Part shown: one piece after another, positions 13,486 through 25,000 of the stretch
How positions within the stretch are numbered: the stretch's first letter is position 1
Layout: each line of letters opens with the position of its first letter
NCBI RefSeq assembly: GCF_000003815.2
Contig: NC_049982.1
Span: forward strand, 23,883,380 to 23,947,379
Direction: 5' to 3'
Source of the DNA: Branchiostoma floridae
Lineage: Eukaryota; Chordata; Leptocardii; Amphioxiformes; Branchiostomatidae
Length of the DNA: 64,000 nucleotides
Notes under the pieces: model-generated
Told to the model about the DNA's origin: nothing
Databases searched by the model: none
The model's input: the letters and a program-made list of their open reading frames with translations, nothing else
Made by a program: the position numbers and the translations under genes

Positions 13486-14129
13486 ATTAGCATAGATAAC
13501 TGATGTTTCTTTTTAAGAAAAAAAAATGCTAGACAAGATGTCCAGCGAGCAAAAAATTTTGTTAAAAGCAAGGGGTGTATTTTGTCAAACAGGACAATTT
13601 TATGGCGGTTTTGTTTTTATTTATTGTTAACTGTGAGAATATTGAAATGATTTAGCGTGGCCTAATCTTGAAGAATGTGGCAGATATTTGGGCAATGTCT
13701 GATAAATGTGATCCGTCTAGATTATAGGGTGAGCCCATGGTCACGCCAGATCTGCTTTCTTAAGGGGGAAGTAAACCTGAATTTCCTGATTCTAACAGAT
13801 AAACCTGCTTCATCTCTAGCAAAGGTGAAACAACACTTACAATGTATATGTTTGTATGTTCAGTGCAATATTGATAAATGATGGAGGAGCAATAATGAAT
13901 GACAATGAAATATCAAACGCAGGAAAATTATGACATTATTTATTCCCTAAGGATGAAATTAGCAAAATGATTCATGATATACTGTTATCATGTGAAGATA
14001 GGGCATTAGCAGATGTTGAATTATGTTGTAGGCTATTTATTAAACAAGATATGGTAATTATTATACAGGAGCTGTGATATGGTACAAGCTGACAATTTGT
14101 ATCCGTACATGGTTGCCAGGATTCAAGCT

Positions 14130-14715
14130 GTTGATGATACTATTGGTCAATGGAGTTAATTTAATTATATCAGTACCTGTACATGATCACTAGGATATTG
14201 ATGAAGTTGATGAAGTTAATTTATGCTGGTACATAGTCATCTGGTGACAAGGTGTTCATGATACCATTGGTCGATGAAGTTAATTGAGTTAAAATCTTTA
14301 CCTGTACATGGTCATCAATAGTTGTTGATGGTACAATTGGTCAATGAAGTTAATTCGGTTTAAAGTTTCCCAAAGACAGCATTGTGTTCAGCAGAGTTAT
14401 GGACTATCCATGCATGGTCACTAGGATATTACCATTGGTTGATGAAGTTAATTTATACCGGTACATAGTCATTGGTTGACGAAGTTAATTGTGTTAAAAT
14501 CTTTACCTGTTCATGGTTATCAATAGTCAGGTTTTTTAAGGTACAATTGGTCAAAGAAGTGAATTTGGTTTAAAGTTTCCCAAATATAGAATTGTGTACA
14601 CCAAAGCTATCCATGCATGTTCACTAGGATTGGTTGATGAAGTTAATTTATACCAGTACACAGTCATTGGTTGATGAAGTTAATTGAGTTAAAATCTTTA
14701 CCTGTTACAGACTAC
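14130..14715. repeat. Diverged ~200-bp tandem repeat, about three copies
   Basis: The word aaaatctttacctg recurs at 14291, 14496 and 14691 (spacing 205 and 195). Each copy also carries attggttgatgaagttaatt, 'tcactaggat' and 'ggtttaaagtttcccaaa' words. Copies are diverged with indels, so this is an old minisatellite-like array. Confidence 0.75.
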
Positions 14716-14779
14716 ATGTATCAACGCATGGCTACTAGTGATGGAAGTGTTTGAGAAAGGTCCCCCCAGGGTAGTATAC

Positions 14780-15560
14780 GTAGTACCTGTATATCTGTAC
14801 TTCCTGCTAAAGGGACAGTGTACCTCCCCTGGTCCAGCCAGCCAGCCCGAGATAAAGCACTCCTAACAGGACCTCTGACAGGTGATGGAAGGACAGGCGC
14901 TTATCATTGTGTCCAGATATTAAATGCTGGGATTCTCCCCAACAGGTTGTTACAGTGGAGCATTCTCTTATCTCCCAGTCTCTAATCCCGGTAGTGGTAT
15001 TGGCTTTGCGATAAGTGCGAGGCTGCCAAATAGCAGCTCATAACTCGGGTAAAAAGTTACAATTAAGGCATCCCGGGCTGTCAGACGGAATTCCTGGGCG
15101 TCCCGTAATTGGAATTAGGCAGATCCCTGAATTTTCATGATGTCGTTCCAGATCTGTGGGCCAGATTCCTGCAGCCGGGTATGAATGCGGGAGCACAAAT
15201 TAGAGTCTTTGACCATGTAATGATGTTACAAAGAGGAGAAAATTAGAAAATTTCACTCCAGTGACAAAGACGCATCATTTGCACCTTAATTAGATAACAA
15301 ATGTATCCCGCGGTTCATAACTGGCACGTTATTACGGTGGATGTTCAGACCTTTTCATCCGACACATTATATTGCTGCACCCCAGATATTAGTGTGATGT
15401 ATGACAATTTTACAGACTTGACTTAGATAATTTAGTGTAGTCGCCTTCTGCACCCTAATGTTATCCACTGGGACACCCACAGAGAAACGCTACGCTGCAT
15501 ATTTATCCGGCTGCCAGTCGCTCCTGGCTTGTTGGTCAGGGAAGCAAGCAAAGCGCTGAT
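14780..15560. promoter_or_regulatory. Candidate cis-regulatory block just upstream of exon 1
   Basis: This dense, unique-looking block ends about 290 bases before the first recognised exon. It is rich in ATTA/TAAT cores, AATTAG words and CpGs, and follows directly after the tandem repeat. It could be an enhancer or the proximal 5' region; no TATA box was recognised. Confidence 0.28.
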
Positions 15561-15845
15561 AACATCACATTTGGTATCCTTGAAGGATAATATCTTTGTT
15601 TTAATCAACTCGGAAGCTGTCAGCTAGGGAGGTAATCAACGTCCAAGTTTTTGCTTCCAACCCCGGCTCCTCTCCCACAGTGCTTTGCTGTGCAAAGACT
15701 GCAATTCAGTTGTTAGTTTCTCTGCATTTGACAAGTTTCTATGTCCACAATTTTGAGATATCTCGATTGCTAGTGTTTTTTTTGACAGTTTAACGCGGGG
15801 TGATTTGTTTGACGAGAAATTGACGTGGTGTTGTTGATGTTGCAG

Positions 15846-15873
15846 CTAGCGGCGGCCTGATGCACTGATGACG
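15846..15873 (+). other. 5' leader of first recognised fidgetin exon, with a two-codon uORF
   Basis: The exon probably opens after the acceptor ag at 15844-15845 (gatgttgcag). A TAG in frame with the main start lies at 15847-15849, so translation does not enter from upstream if this acceptor is used. If the alternative ag at 15848-15849 is used, the frame stays open for an upstream exon. A minimal uORF, ATG CAC TGA, spans 15860-15868, and its TGA overlaps the first in-frame ATG (TGATG). It is also possible that this is a true first exon and not a spliced one; no TATA box or initiator was recognised upstream. Confidence 0.5.
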
Positions 15874-16022
15874 ATGCAACACGACCCGGAGCAAGCCCAG
15901 CATCTCCATCGATGGCAGAAGCCGTACTTCGATGGCAAAGTGGCGGAAGCTTACCCGGCACAGAAAGCGGACGCCTTGCGTGGACAGTGTGGGCAGATCC
16001 AGTACGCGTGGGCCACAGACAA
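15874..16022 (+). CDS. FIGN: Fidgetin exon 1 (first coding exon)
   Basis: Encodes residues 1-49 plus two bases of codon 50, starting MQHDPEQAQ and containing KADALRGQ and QYAWATD. Vertebrate fidgetin, as I recall it, has a Met at the same place (MQWTPEHAQ) and the same QYAWA block. Two in-frame ATGs occur, at 15868 (MT) and 15874 (MQ). The second is preferred because it has A at -3, whereas the first has C at -3 and overlaps the uORF stop, and because it aligns with the vertebrate Met. The donor is a strong gtaagt at 16023. The exon ends in phase 2 and the next exon supplies T, giving Asn. Confidence 0.88.
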
Positions 16023-19000
16023 GTAAGTCAAGTGCAACTCTTCACATACATTTATAATAGGAAATATTTTACTTAGAATGTCTTACTACTTTTTTGAATA
16101 TTTTTGAGTCAGAAGTTACAGATTTTGCTGAGATATTTTAGTGTATGCGAAAGTATCTTTTTGCAGAAGTATTTTAGTGTTTGAAAGTGGAGTTGTTACT
16201 AGAAAATTCTCTTATTTGAAAGTGCGGTTTTACTGGAAAAATTGTCATCTGACAGTGACAGTGAAGTAGCTGTTATACTGAAAAATTCTCTTGTTAGAAA
16301 GTGCCATTCTTGCATGATATTTTTAGTTTTTGAAAGTGCTATTTTGAAGGTATGGTTCTTACAGAAATATCCAGAGCAATTTTTCTTATATAGTTTAGCG
16401 TTTGAAATAAAATTTTAGAGGAAAAATTCCAGTATCAAAAGTACAATTTTTCCTGAAATATTTTAGTGTTTGAAAACACATTTTTTAAAGGAAAAATTCC
16501 AGTATCAAAAATACAATTTTTCCCTGAAATATTTTATTGTTTTGAAAGTACTTAGACAGCTTTAGATCACAATCCTCGTGTTAGTCTCACAGAAATATAG
16601 TGACAAGATTCTGTTTCAGAACTTAATGCCAACTGGTTGAATAAGAATAATATATGTAAACATATTCCTTCAGTTCTAAAGTAAGGGAGTCATATTTTCA
16701 AATCTTTTGTTTAAACAGGAAGATACAAAGAGAGAGTGATCTCTTACAGGGCACAGTTGTTGTTCATTGTGTGGTATAATCTCAGCGTATCCGTCGTTCT
16801 TTCAGAACCAATTTGGCTCAAGCTGCCTTTTTTTTCCCATGCCAGCGCACTGACCAGCACATTGCTATTCTCCCCACGTGCCCACATTGTTGTGTACCCG
16901 GCGTTGTAGGGAGATTACGTTAGTGGTGCATGTCATATCCACTTTAATGTATGTCCTGGGGAAGCCCAGCGTCTTTGTACCCGGACTCCCCGGCAGAGCG
17001 GGCGGTGTATTTATACTCGGGATGGTCACCAGCGCTGGTACTTGAAAGGGACAATTGTGGCGGATTATGAACGCTTGGCTGCTCGCATTCTCCGGGAGAG
17101 TGGTGTTAGTTTGTGGGCAGCCTCGTGTCCTTGTGAGATGTCCTTCATCACCAATCTCACGCCGTCTAATACTGTCCCGCGCTGAATACACGCTACCCTT
17201 TATTCATTTATCGATCCAACCTTAACATATGTTGATCGCCGCCGAATTCAGTCCCAGTCAATGGTTTCCAGATGATATTTGGATCGTGCCTCCGTCCGAA
17301 ACCTTTATGTTTTATTCACCCACCTCTGCGCAATATTCAAGCCAATTTAAAACCACTTGTAAGGGAATGCACATGTGCTCTGGCTAGTTTGGACGGAATG
17401 GCTGATTGCCTTCTCTTCTTATCTATTTATTGCCTGCGCACAGCCTTTACCAACGTCACAAAATCTCTTCTAGTATGACCAGATTTGCTCAGAGGAAACT
17501 TCCAAAGTGAAGCCAACTTTTTTTGTAAATTCTTTAAATTCTTTCTTGACTGCAAAGCTGATATCTCACTTGTTTGGCTTTTTTACATAACACATTCTTG
17601 TCTTTCCCTTATGGGTATATGCATATATATATTATATGCAGGAACATGTGAGTATCGTTTGAGAATTGTGAATATAAGGAGTTGTTCCTTTCTTCTGGCA
17701 TAGGTTAACCTGATCCCTTTGCCCACAGGACAGATATGATTGGGTTAAGTCTTGTGAAAACTTCACCGAGTCCGCCAAGTAAGTTGGACTTAATTGGTTA
17801 TTAGTATTGGAGCCAGGATTGTGGCGAAATCGGGGGAATTGAAAGCCGGGCTCAGACACGTGCTTTGCAGCGCTTTCAGCCGCAGTCCTCGGTGGAACTC
17901 CGCTGATAACGCGAGGGCTGGGTGGCGATCCAATCACGGGGCGGGGAATAAGAGCGGGACTCCGGTCCCCTTTTGTGGGAAATTTTTGGGCACTGACTCA
18001 CACTTAGACGTTGACTTTGGCCCAATTATGGGATCGAAGACAAGAAAGGTGCTCTCAAAGCCGGGGAAGGGAAGCATTCTTCTGGGGATGAGCCAGTAAC
18101 CATGGCTGAATATGTCAACTGCACCTTTGCAAAGTACCTCTAAGCCACATTTGATCCCTGGTCCTCTGCACAAAGAACGAGACCGGACGACACACAGAAA
18201 GCTTTCATATATTGTGTAGTTCAAGATATCATGCACAATCTCTTCATCAAAACCTGAATGAAAACATCTATGACTGTTTCTCCTTTGTTTGCTCATGAGA
18301 AAGATGCTGACTGAAAACTGAAAACAGCATGGGCACTTAGTACACTTGAGTGACTCCATAGTTTGTTTGAAGTATATCTATTATAGGTAAGAAGAGCATA
18401 TTTATTTTGTCTACACTGTAAACAGATAGTATTAGATTCTTATCAAATATCCAACTAACCAATACCGTGCAACACCACTTAAGAAAAAAGGTCCTTTTTT
18501 TGATAGAGATCTTCATAGGGCTGTAAACTATGGAGGAAGATCTGCTGGATAATTTGTTATCTTGAAGAGTTCACTTACCTAGCCAGGAAGTTTATATCCT
18601 ACCTCAGCAGCTATCCGTCTTACAATAGGCCAGTTAATTCCACCCTAGACAACTAAATCCGCTTGAATGGGATATTTCTCCCTCCAGAAAACCCTAAGTA
18701 CTGTTCAATAAACTTCCAATTTCTTCCTGATTAATTATATACAATGCCAATAGAGTGGCAGGACGGCATGTTGCACTTTCATTTGTTGCCTCGTTATGTG
18801 GCAATTTGACAGGCCCACATTTCATCGGGAGGATTTTGCAGTTCCGGGGAAACAATCAGGAAGACGTGGCCAAAAATGTGTGTCGTGTCGGCCTTGAATG
18901 ATAATGTCGGATTCATAGTAGTTGCACAAGCATTAATAATGCATTAACACAAATGCCTAACCCAGTTGTAAACTTTGGCCTTATCTTTGCTTCTTGTATG

Positions 19001-22000
19001 AAAAACAAGAGGCAAATCAGATTTCTTTCGATTTTGCCTGGATTTGGATTTTTAATGGTGCCGAAGATAACACGCTTTGTAGACTGATATTCACAATATC
19101 CACTTTTCTTATTGAAACAGTACATGGAAATATTGTATCATGATAAATTTTAAACTGTCATTTGTGATGGCACATGACATAAGTCTTGCATTAAGTCTCA
19201 AGTCTAATGTAAAAACTGCCTATCAGCTGGATTTATATCAACCTAAAGAGGGTCTGCATGCTGCTTTTCAGTAAAGCATAACCTACTTTGATTTCTCATA
19301 ATTCGTAGCAAAAGTCGTCATATTCACGTGATTCGTAGAGAGGAACCAAATTTTGCGTAATGGCCTTGCCTTAATTTTAGCTTTATACCAGGTCCTAAAA
19401 ACTTCTTCTGAATTCAGCGTAAGGTGTTGTCAGGACTGCCCATATAGACCCTCCCTAAAGGCTGACAACTGTTTGTCATTGTGTACTTTTACTGTTTGTC
19501 ATTGTGTCCTCTGGAAGAGATAGTCAGATTGGTATGCAATATGGTATGTTAGGAAAAAACGGCACAACTCCGACCATCCACCAACGTTCTGAGAAATAGC
19601 AACAGAAAACACCCTTTGATCTCGTTAATCCGCCCTTGAGCTTAGCGGAATTTGGGGCTTGGCTGTTATGAAATACATTGCCTGTCCAAGTCTTTAAAGT
19701 AAAAAGAAGAAATTACGTTTCTGTCTCCCTCTTCCATTAGTTTGTGTAAGTTTTGTCTGTCGCAAAGCCTTCAAAAGAATCCAACTGGGTCCCTGTACTA
19801 CACATTTGGCACGTGTACATGTAGTTCTAAGTATCGCTACTTGTGCTTTTCAATGGATCAATGAAACAAAGAAATTGAACCCGCCATTTATATGATATTG
19901 TAGACACTAGTTTGTCCTTGGAAAAAAGGCTCTTGTTTCCGGCTGCATTTTGCTGATACCCTGGATATATAAGGCTAGAGAAAAGCCAGGATTATGACTC
20001 AGGGACTTCCTTTGTATTTGGTTAGGAGCTGGTGTAGGGAATTAAAGTATAGAAAGGACACTGTAGCTTAGGTTTTGATACATGCAGACTTTTCTATAGA
20101 TGTATAGATGAAAAAGTACAAAGAAGTTGCCAAAAGTTATGTCGTGCTGTATTTCTGTTCATTGAGTTCTCAGATTTTTGCACATGTAGATTAAACTGTG
20201 TCAAAACAGCAAAAAAAGGTGATAAGAAAGCATAATCATATCAACCATACGTTTTCCAGATCAAAACATTTTAAGTTATGACATCCCATGTCTAGAAAGC
20301 TTTGTTTCATCATTTTCAACTCTCCTAACTACATGTATGTACAAAATATGTTGACAGTTACAAAGAGACACAAACAATAGTACATTTATTTATGTCATTC
20401 CTATGTCTAGAGACAGATATCTTTTGATTTGGATAACAGACATTTTGAAGGATTATAGAATCCAAAGAAGGATGCATCAGAATTCCAGGGCTTACGCTGG
20501 CTCCAGTCGACAGATAACGGAATCCTGTTGTGTCACTTTAGCCAAGATAACATGTCTTTCGGGAAAGAGTTATCGGCATACTCGTAAAGACACTATGCCC
20601 AAGAGAAAGCTTTTTTTCCTACGCTCTGGCCTACAGTCATGCGATAAGCAAGTACATGTACATGTTTTTGTAGCTTCCAGATGTACGGTATATCTTAAAA
20701 TTTTGGGCTGTGGTTTTATTTTCACTAACTGTACTGTAGAATAGTATAAACTGTGAACTGAAAGCATGGCAAAACCTAATTTTTCCACAAAATTGAGGTG
20801 TCATAAAATAAGCAAAACTACACTGTACTTATTTTGCTCTTCTAGAAGTACTTGTAGCAAATTTTCCCTTCTATCGAGGTTATGATTTTAAAAAATCATA
20901 TGGATACTGGATCACTAGGTTTCGCTGTGCCGGGCATGCAGTACTATTGTTTACAACACTGAAAAAAATTGTGCAGAGATTTGTTTTACGAGTTATTAAT
21001 GTTTGGTAGGAATAAAAAGTGCTAGAATGACTTTTAATGTATGCAATACTATGACTTTTACCTTTTACAAATGCAAACATCCTTATATTCTTTTTTTTGG
21101 GGGGGGGGAGGCCCATGAAAAACCATACAGGTTTGTGGCCTTCCCTGTATGTATTTTCACTGCTATCATTATATGATTCAATGTCTTTATAGTTGAAATA
21201 AATAACCTAAAGCAGAATTGTAAATGTATTGTAACATATTGTTTCAGTATTACGGAGCTGACAGCGTCCATGCTCCTAAAGCAGTATGCAGAGAAGTATG
21301 TCAACGTGGTGGACAACACAGACGGAAGCACAGGTAGGGCATATAATATTTATAGAACTACATGTACCGTAAGGCAACGTCAATTTGATTTCTTGTTTCT
21401 CGGATTCAAAAATGATAATGCTGACCCAAAGGTAATGTATGATGGTTGTCAGAGGGAAAATCTGTACCTTGAATCATTGTACCAACAGTTTATTGGAATG
21501 ATCAAACTCAAATACTAATTTTTTTCTCCTGCCCCCTATTGTCATCTTTGTCTAGTGTTAAATTCTTATTGAAAAAAATGTTGAGCACCAAGGCAATAGA
21601 TTTAAATGGCCTAATGTAGATTTGGGCATCTTCCCCTCAAAAGGTTTTCATGCCTTGAGATATTCATAATCAGTCACCAATACTTTTTTTCTCACACAGC
21701 CCTATTTTCTATCATAATTTGTACTGAAGATCATGAAGACAATATGATTCATAACCCACAGGGAATGAAGATTCTAAACTGACAGTGTCTTTTCTTTTGA
21801 CAAACTTGTTCCAAAATCTGAATGTAAAAAAAAGAGTGTTGTTCAGTGTTCTAAAGCTCCTTCTATTCCAGTTTGATAGCATAACTTGTTATTCCTAAGT
21901 TACTTGTGACCAGTGGCCTTACCTGAACTTTTCCTTCTAAATTTCCTACCCTACCATCCATTTCTGTCTATTACCACATGTTTTACATTCACACTGCCCA

Positions 22001-25000
22001 AAGCATCAAAGCGGAAAGTCCAGATGCCGATCAGTTTAAAGTGGACTTGAACTTCTCATGTGACTCCAGCATTGAGACGTCCAGTTCTGTTTGTTGTCTG
22101 ACGGATATAAGATATGCCACAGCTTCCCTGAAGGCCCAATTATCAGTGTTATCGTTATACATTTTATCCTCCTTAGTGGGGAGGGTATCACCGGTGGGTT
22201 GGAACCCCGCTGTATACAGGAGCCTGGGTTTGGACAGCTCATGTTAATAGTACTGCTCGGAGTGTGCACTGAAAGACACAACACAAGCTGGCTGGTATAG
22301 GTTTTATCTGGGTATGGCGGGCACTGGTCAGTCAAGAAATTAGTGGTTATGAGAAGGAAAAATTGCTTGGAATCTACCCAATACAAGCAATCGTGATGAC
22401 GCTTCTGTGATGCAGTGGTAGGCATCTGCTCTGCTGTTGTTCCTATTTTGCCTACAACAGTTGTCAAATGCCCAGTTGTATTGTAAACAAAGAACAGCAA
22501 TCCCTTGTATACAAGCTTCTGTTCGTTCCTCAGAATTCAGTTGAGAACATTTCAGATTTAAATTATATTTTCCTAAGATATATAAGTGAGAGCTCTGATT
22601 GGCTCTGAGTTACACGGCCCTTTGTAATGGCAAGATAACTGTAATGGTACAGTCAAATGAAAGATGCCTGTTATACTTATTCTTACAAATATTTTACACC
22701 TGTAATAGTGCAGAGTGCACTGGGCAAACATTTCAATAGGGACGGGTGCCAAACTTTCTGCATAGAAGCGATCAGAGGAGCAAACTGGGAGCTAGAATAG
22801 GATGGAAGCCAGAAAAAACACTTATGTTGCAAAATCACTTTGAAAGGCAGAAGATATCGGAACACTCCAAGACAGGATTTTGCAATCGTAGGCTACATGT
22901 ACAGGACATGAAGAATTACCGCTTGTCGGCTGATAAGAAGTGATTTAAGGAATCTGCGGCGCAAATGGAAACAAGCTGCGGCCTAAGATGGGCCTAACCT
23001 CACGTCCATGCCTGGCTGTGGAGATCCCCACAAGCCCGTTAATAGCAGGTGCTAGGGAGGTAGCAGAGGGTTCTATCCATCAAGTTTACACCTGGCCAGG
23101 GTCTGTTGTTTGTTGTACTTTCTTCTAGCTGATGTTGATTTATAGTACAATATCTGTACAGGTGACCACCTCAACTTAAGGACCACCTGCCCAATGTGAC
23201 CACTGTTTGGTCGTCCTCAGATGACCACCTCCATGAAGGGAAGTCCTCACCAATAAGACCACTTGTTGGTCGTCACTAAGAAACAGCTAGATGATATTCC
23301 CATTAGTATAAACACTAAGAACCCTGCCTATAGTGGCCACATGTCCACTTAGACCAGATTTTAATGGTCCCCTGAGTGGTGTTCTTGGTCAGGTTTGACT
23401 GAGTGTTTAACTGTATTGTTGCATATAGAGTATCTTCCTGTACTTTTTACAACAAAAGGCTGAGACTAAGCCCTCTCTATGTGTGTAAACAATGCTCTCT
23501 ATCCAGCTGCACTCTTAGCTATAGGGAAACCATCCTATAGCACCTGGCTGATTCTGCAATCTGTTTCACAATGAGAGTTTCCTGTATCGGAGAGAGTAGT
23601 CCAGATGACGAACAAGAACCAACTGCACAAAAAACAATACTCTCTTGATGAGACTTAGAGGAAGTTTTCATGAATGTTATAAAAATGAATATTTGATATG
23701 ATAAGAACTTCTTTCTACGTTTTCAACAATTAGATACAGGAAGGTGTAGTTCACTTTTGTCCCTTGCAGGCCACCCAGCTATCCCTTTCCCAAATATATC
23801 GACTTCTGCATTCTTTTTTGGCTTTTGGCCTCACATCACTTGAGATTCTAGCATCGTTTTATTAGGACTTAAAAGAATGATGGATGTCAATTGAACGTCC
23901 AGAAGTAATCTCCTTATCTTATCCAGTTGAAGAAATTGTCCTTAAGTACTGCTTCTGATTAGTCTTTCTTTTTGTAAGATTTGAATCAAAGTCAAAGACG
24001 TTTTCCTAAGATATTTCGGAACAGAAATGCTTGTCACTATTCTTGACTAAATCTTAAGTTTTTGGCAGACTACAACACACTCAGCCTTCCACAAATACGC
24101 CAGCCTCTGCATTTCATATTTACGGAGACGTACTCCTGAGATATTTTGGAAGAGTTGCCGAAGTGCAGCTTACTTCCCTGACGATGCCCCACGTCCGCCC
24201 ACCGTGCGGATTACTCGCCCAACGCTGGGTCTGGATTTGAACCAGTGACTGCAGAGGCAGGCGACAACCTGTCTGTGTTTTCCAACCCCACATCATTTGA
24301 TCCGATCAACAACTCTCATGGTCCAGCAAACCCCCTTACCCACAAGCTTTCCTGAATTGGATTAGCCCTCAACGGACTCCTTATGCACCGCCTGCTGTTT
24401 AGAAACTGAGCCCCCGAGATACTATAAGACCTGGGCTGAGAAAGCTTAAAGGAATCTGTGTGCGCAGGGCTTAAGCTGATTGTTTTGGTATCTGTATGAC
24501 TGTAATTGCTCGTCATACAAGGATGTTAACTCAACAGTACCTGGATGTAAACTTAAGAAGACAAAGTGTTTTGGAGATGTCAGAAAAAAAGTTTCTGGAC
24601 TTTCACAAACTGTGTGACTAATCCAAAAGATATTTCTGTCAAACTTACTAGAAGTAGAAGGTCATTACTAAGTTTTCACATTCCCTTTAGCAAATTATCT
24701 TGTCACCTGTTAAACTTTCTTTGAATGATACTGTCAGTTTGTTGTACTCTGATGCCTTCTTTTTACTAGTTCAAAGTGTGTCTACTTGTAAACTTAACAT
24801 ATATGAAAGACTAGAGTTTCAACAGCAAGTTGTCATACCATTTTGTTTCTGCAAAACATAGCCTCCAAGTCCTACTATACAAATTACAGATCTTACACTT
24901 ATCAAATGGAAAACAAACACTTAAACATGAATATTATTCAATTTAGTGATTTTGAATCCTGATGAAACTTCTTAGGCTCTGTTCACAGTTTTTGTTTTAC

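Larger units (their letters stand above)
1..15845. other. 5' flank or first intron of fidgetin; no recognisable exon
   Basis: No ORF here has recognisable similarity, coding-like composition or paired splice sites that fit exon 1. The stretch alternates AT-rich DNA with CpG-containing, high-complexity blocks (near 2.0-2.3, 4.9-5.4, 8.9-9.6, 9.8-10.4, 11.6-12.4 and 14.8-15.6 kb). It also has homopolymer runs, a hairpin repeat at 7.6 kb, a duplicated segment at 6 kb and a tandem repeat at 14.1-14.7 kb. Upstream untranslated exons and the promoter are probably here or further left, but none could be placed. Confidence 0.6.
16023..21247 (+). other. Fidgetin intron 1
   Basis: 5.2 kb intron. It holds a degenerate AT-rich tandem repeat near its 5' end (16090-16560), two CpG-containing blocks (about 16790-17260 and 17800-18120), a 23-bp direct duplication at 19468-19507 and a T8G10 run at 21091-21108. 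The longest open frame (17934-18359, minus strand) has no recognisable similarity. Confidence 0.8.

Noticed and set aside
17934-18359. 141-codon minus-strand frame in intron 1
   Set aside because: Translation is Cys/Ser-rich without domain or repeat structure and is not recognisable; no supporting splice context.
22395-22440. gatgcagtggtaggcatctg, like a tRNA A-box region
   Set aside because: No matching B-box or cloverleaf within tRNA distance.
24225-24262. ggatttgaacc, like the reverse complement of a tRNA T-arm
   Set aside because: No anticodon stem, D-arm or acceptor pairing could be drawn around it; at most a worn tRNA-derived repeat.
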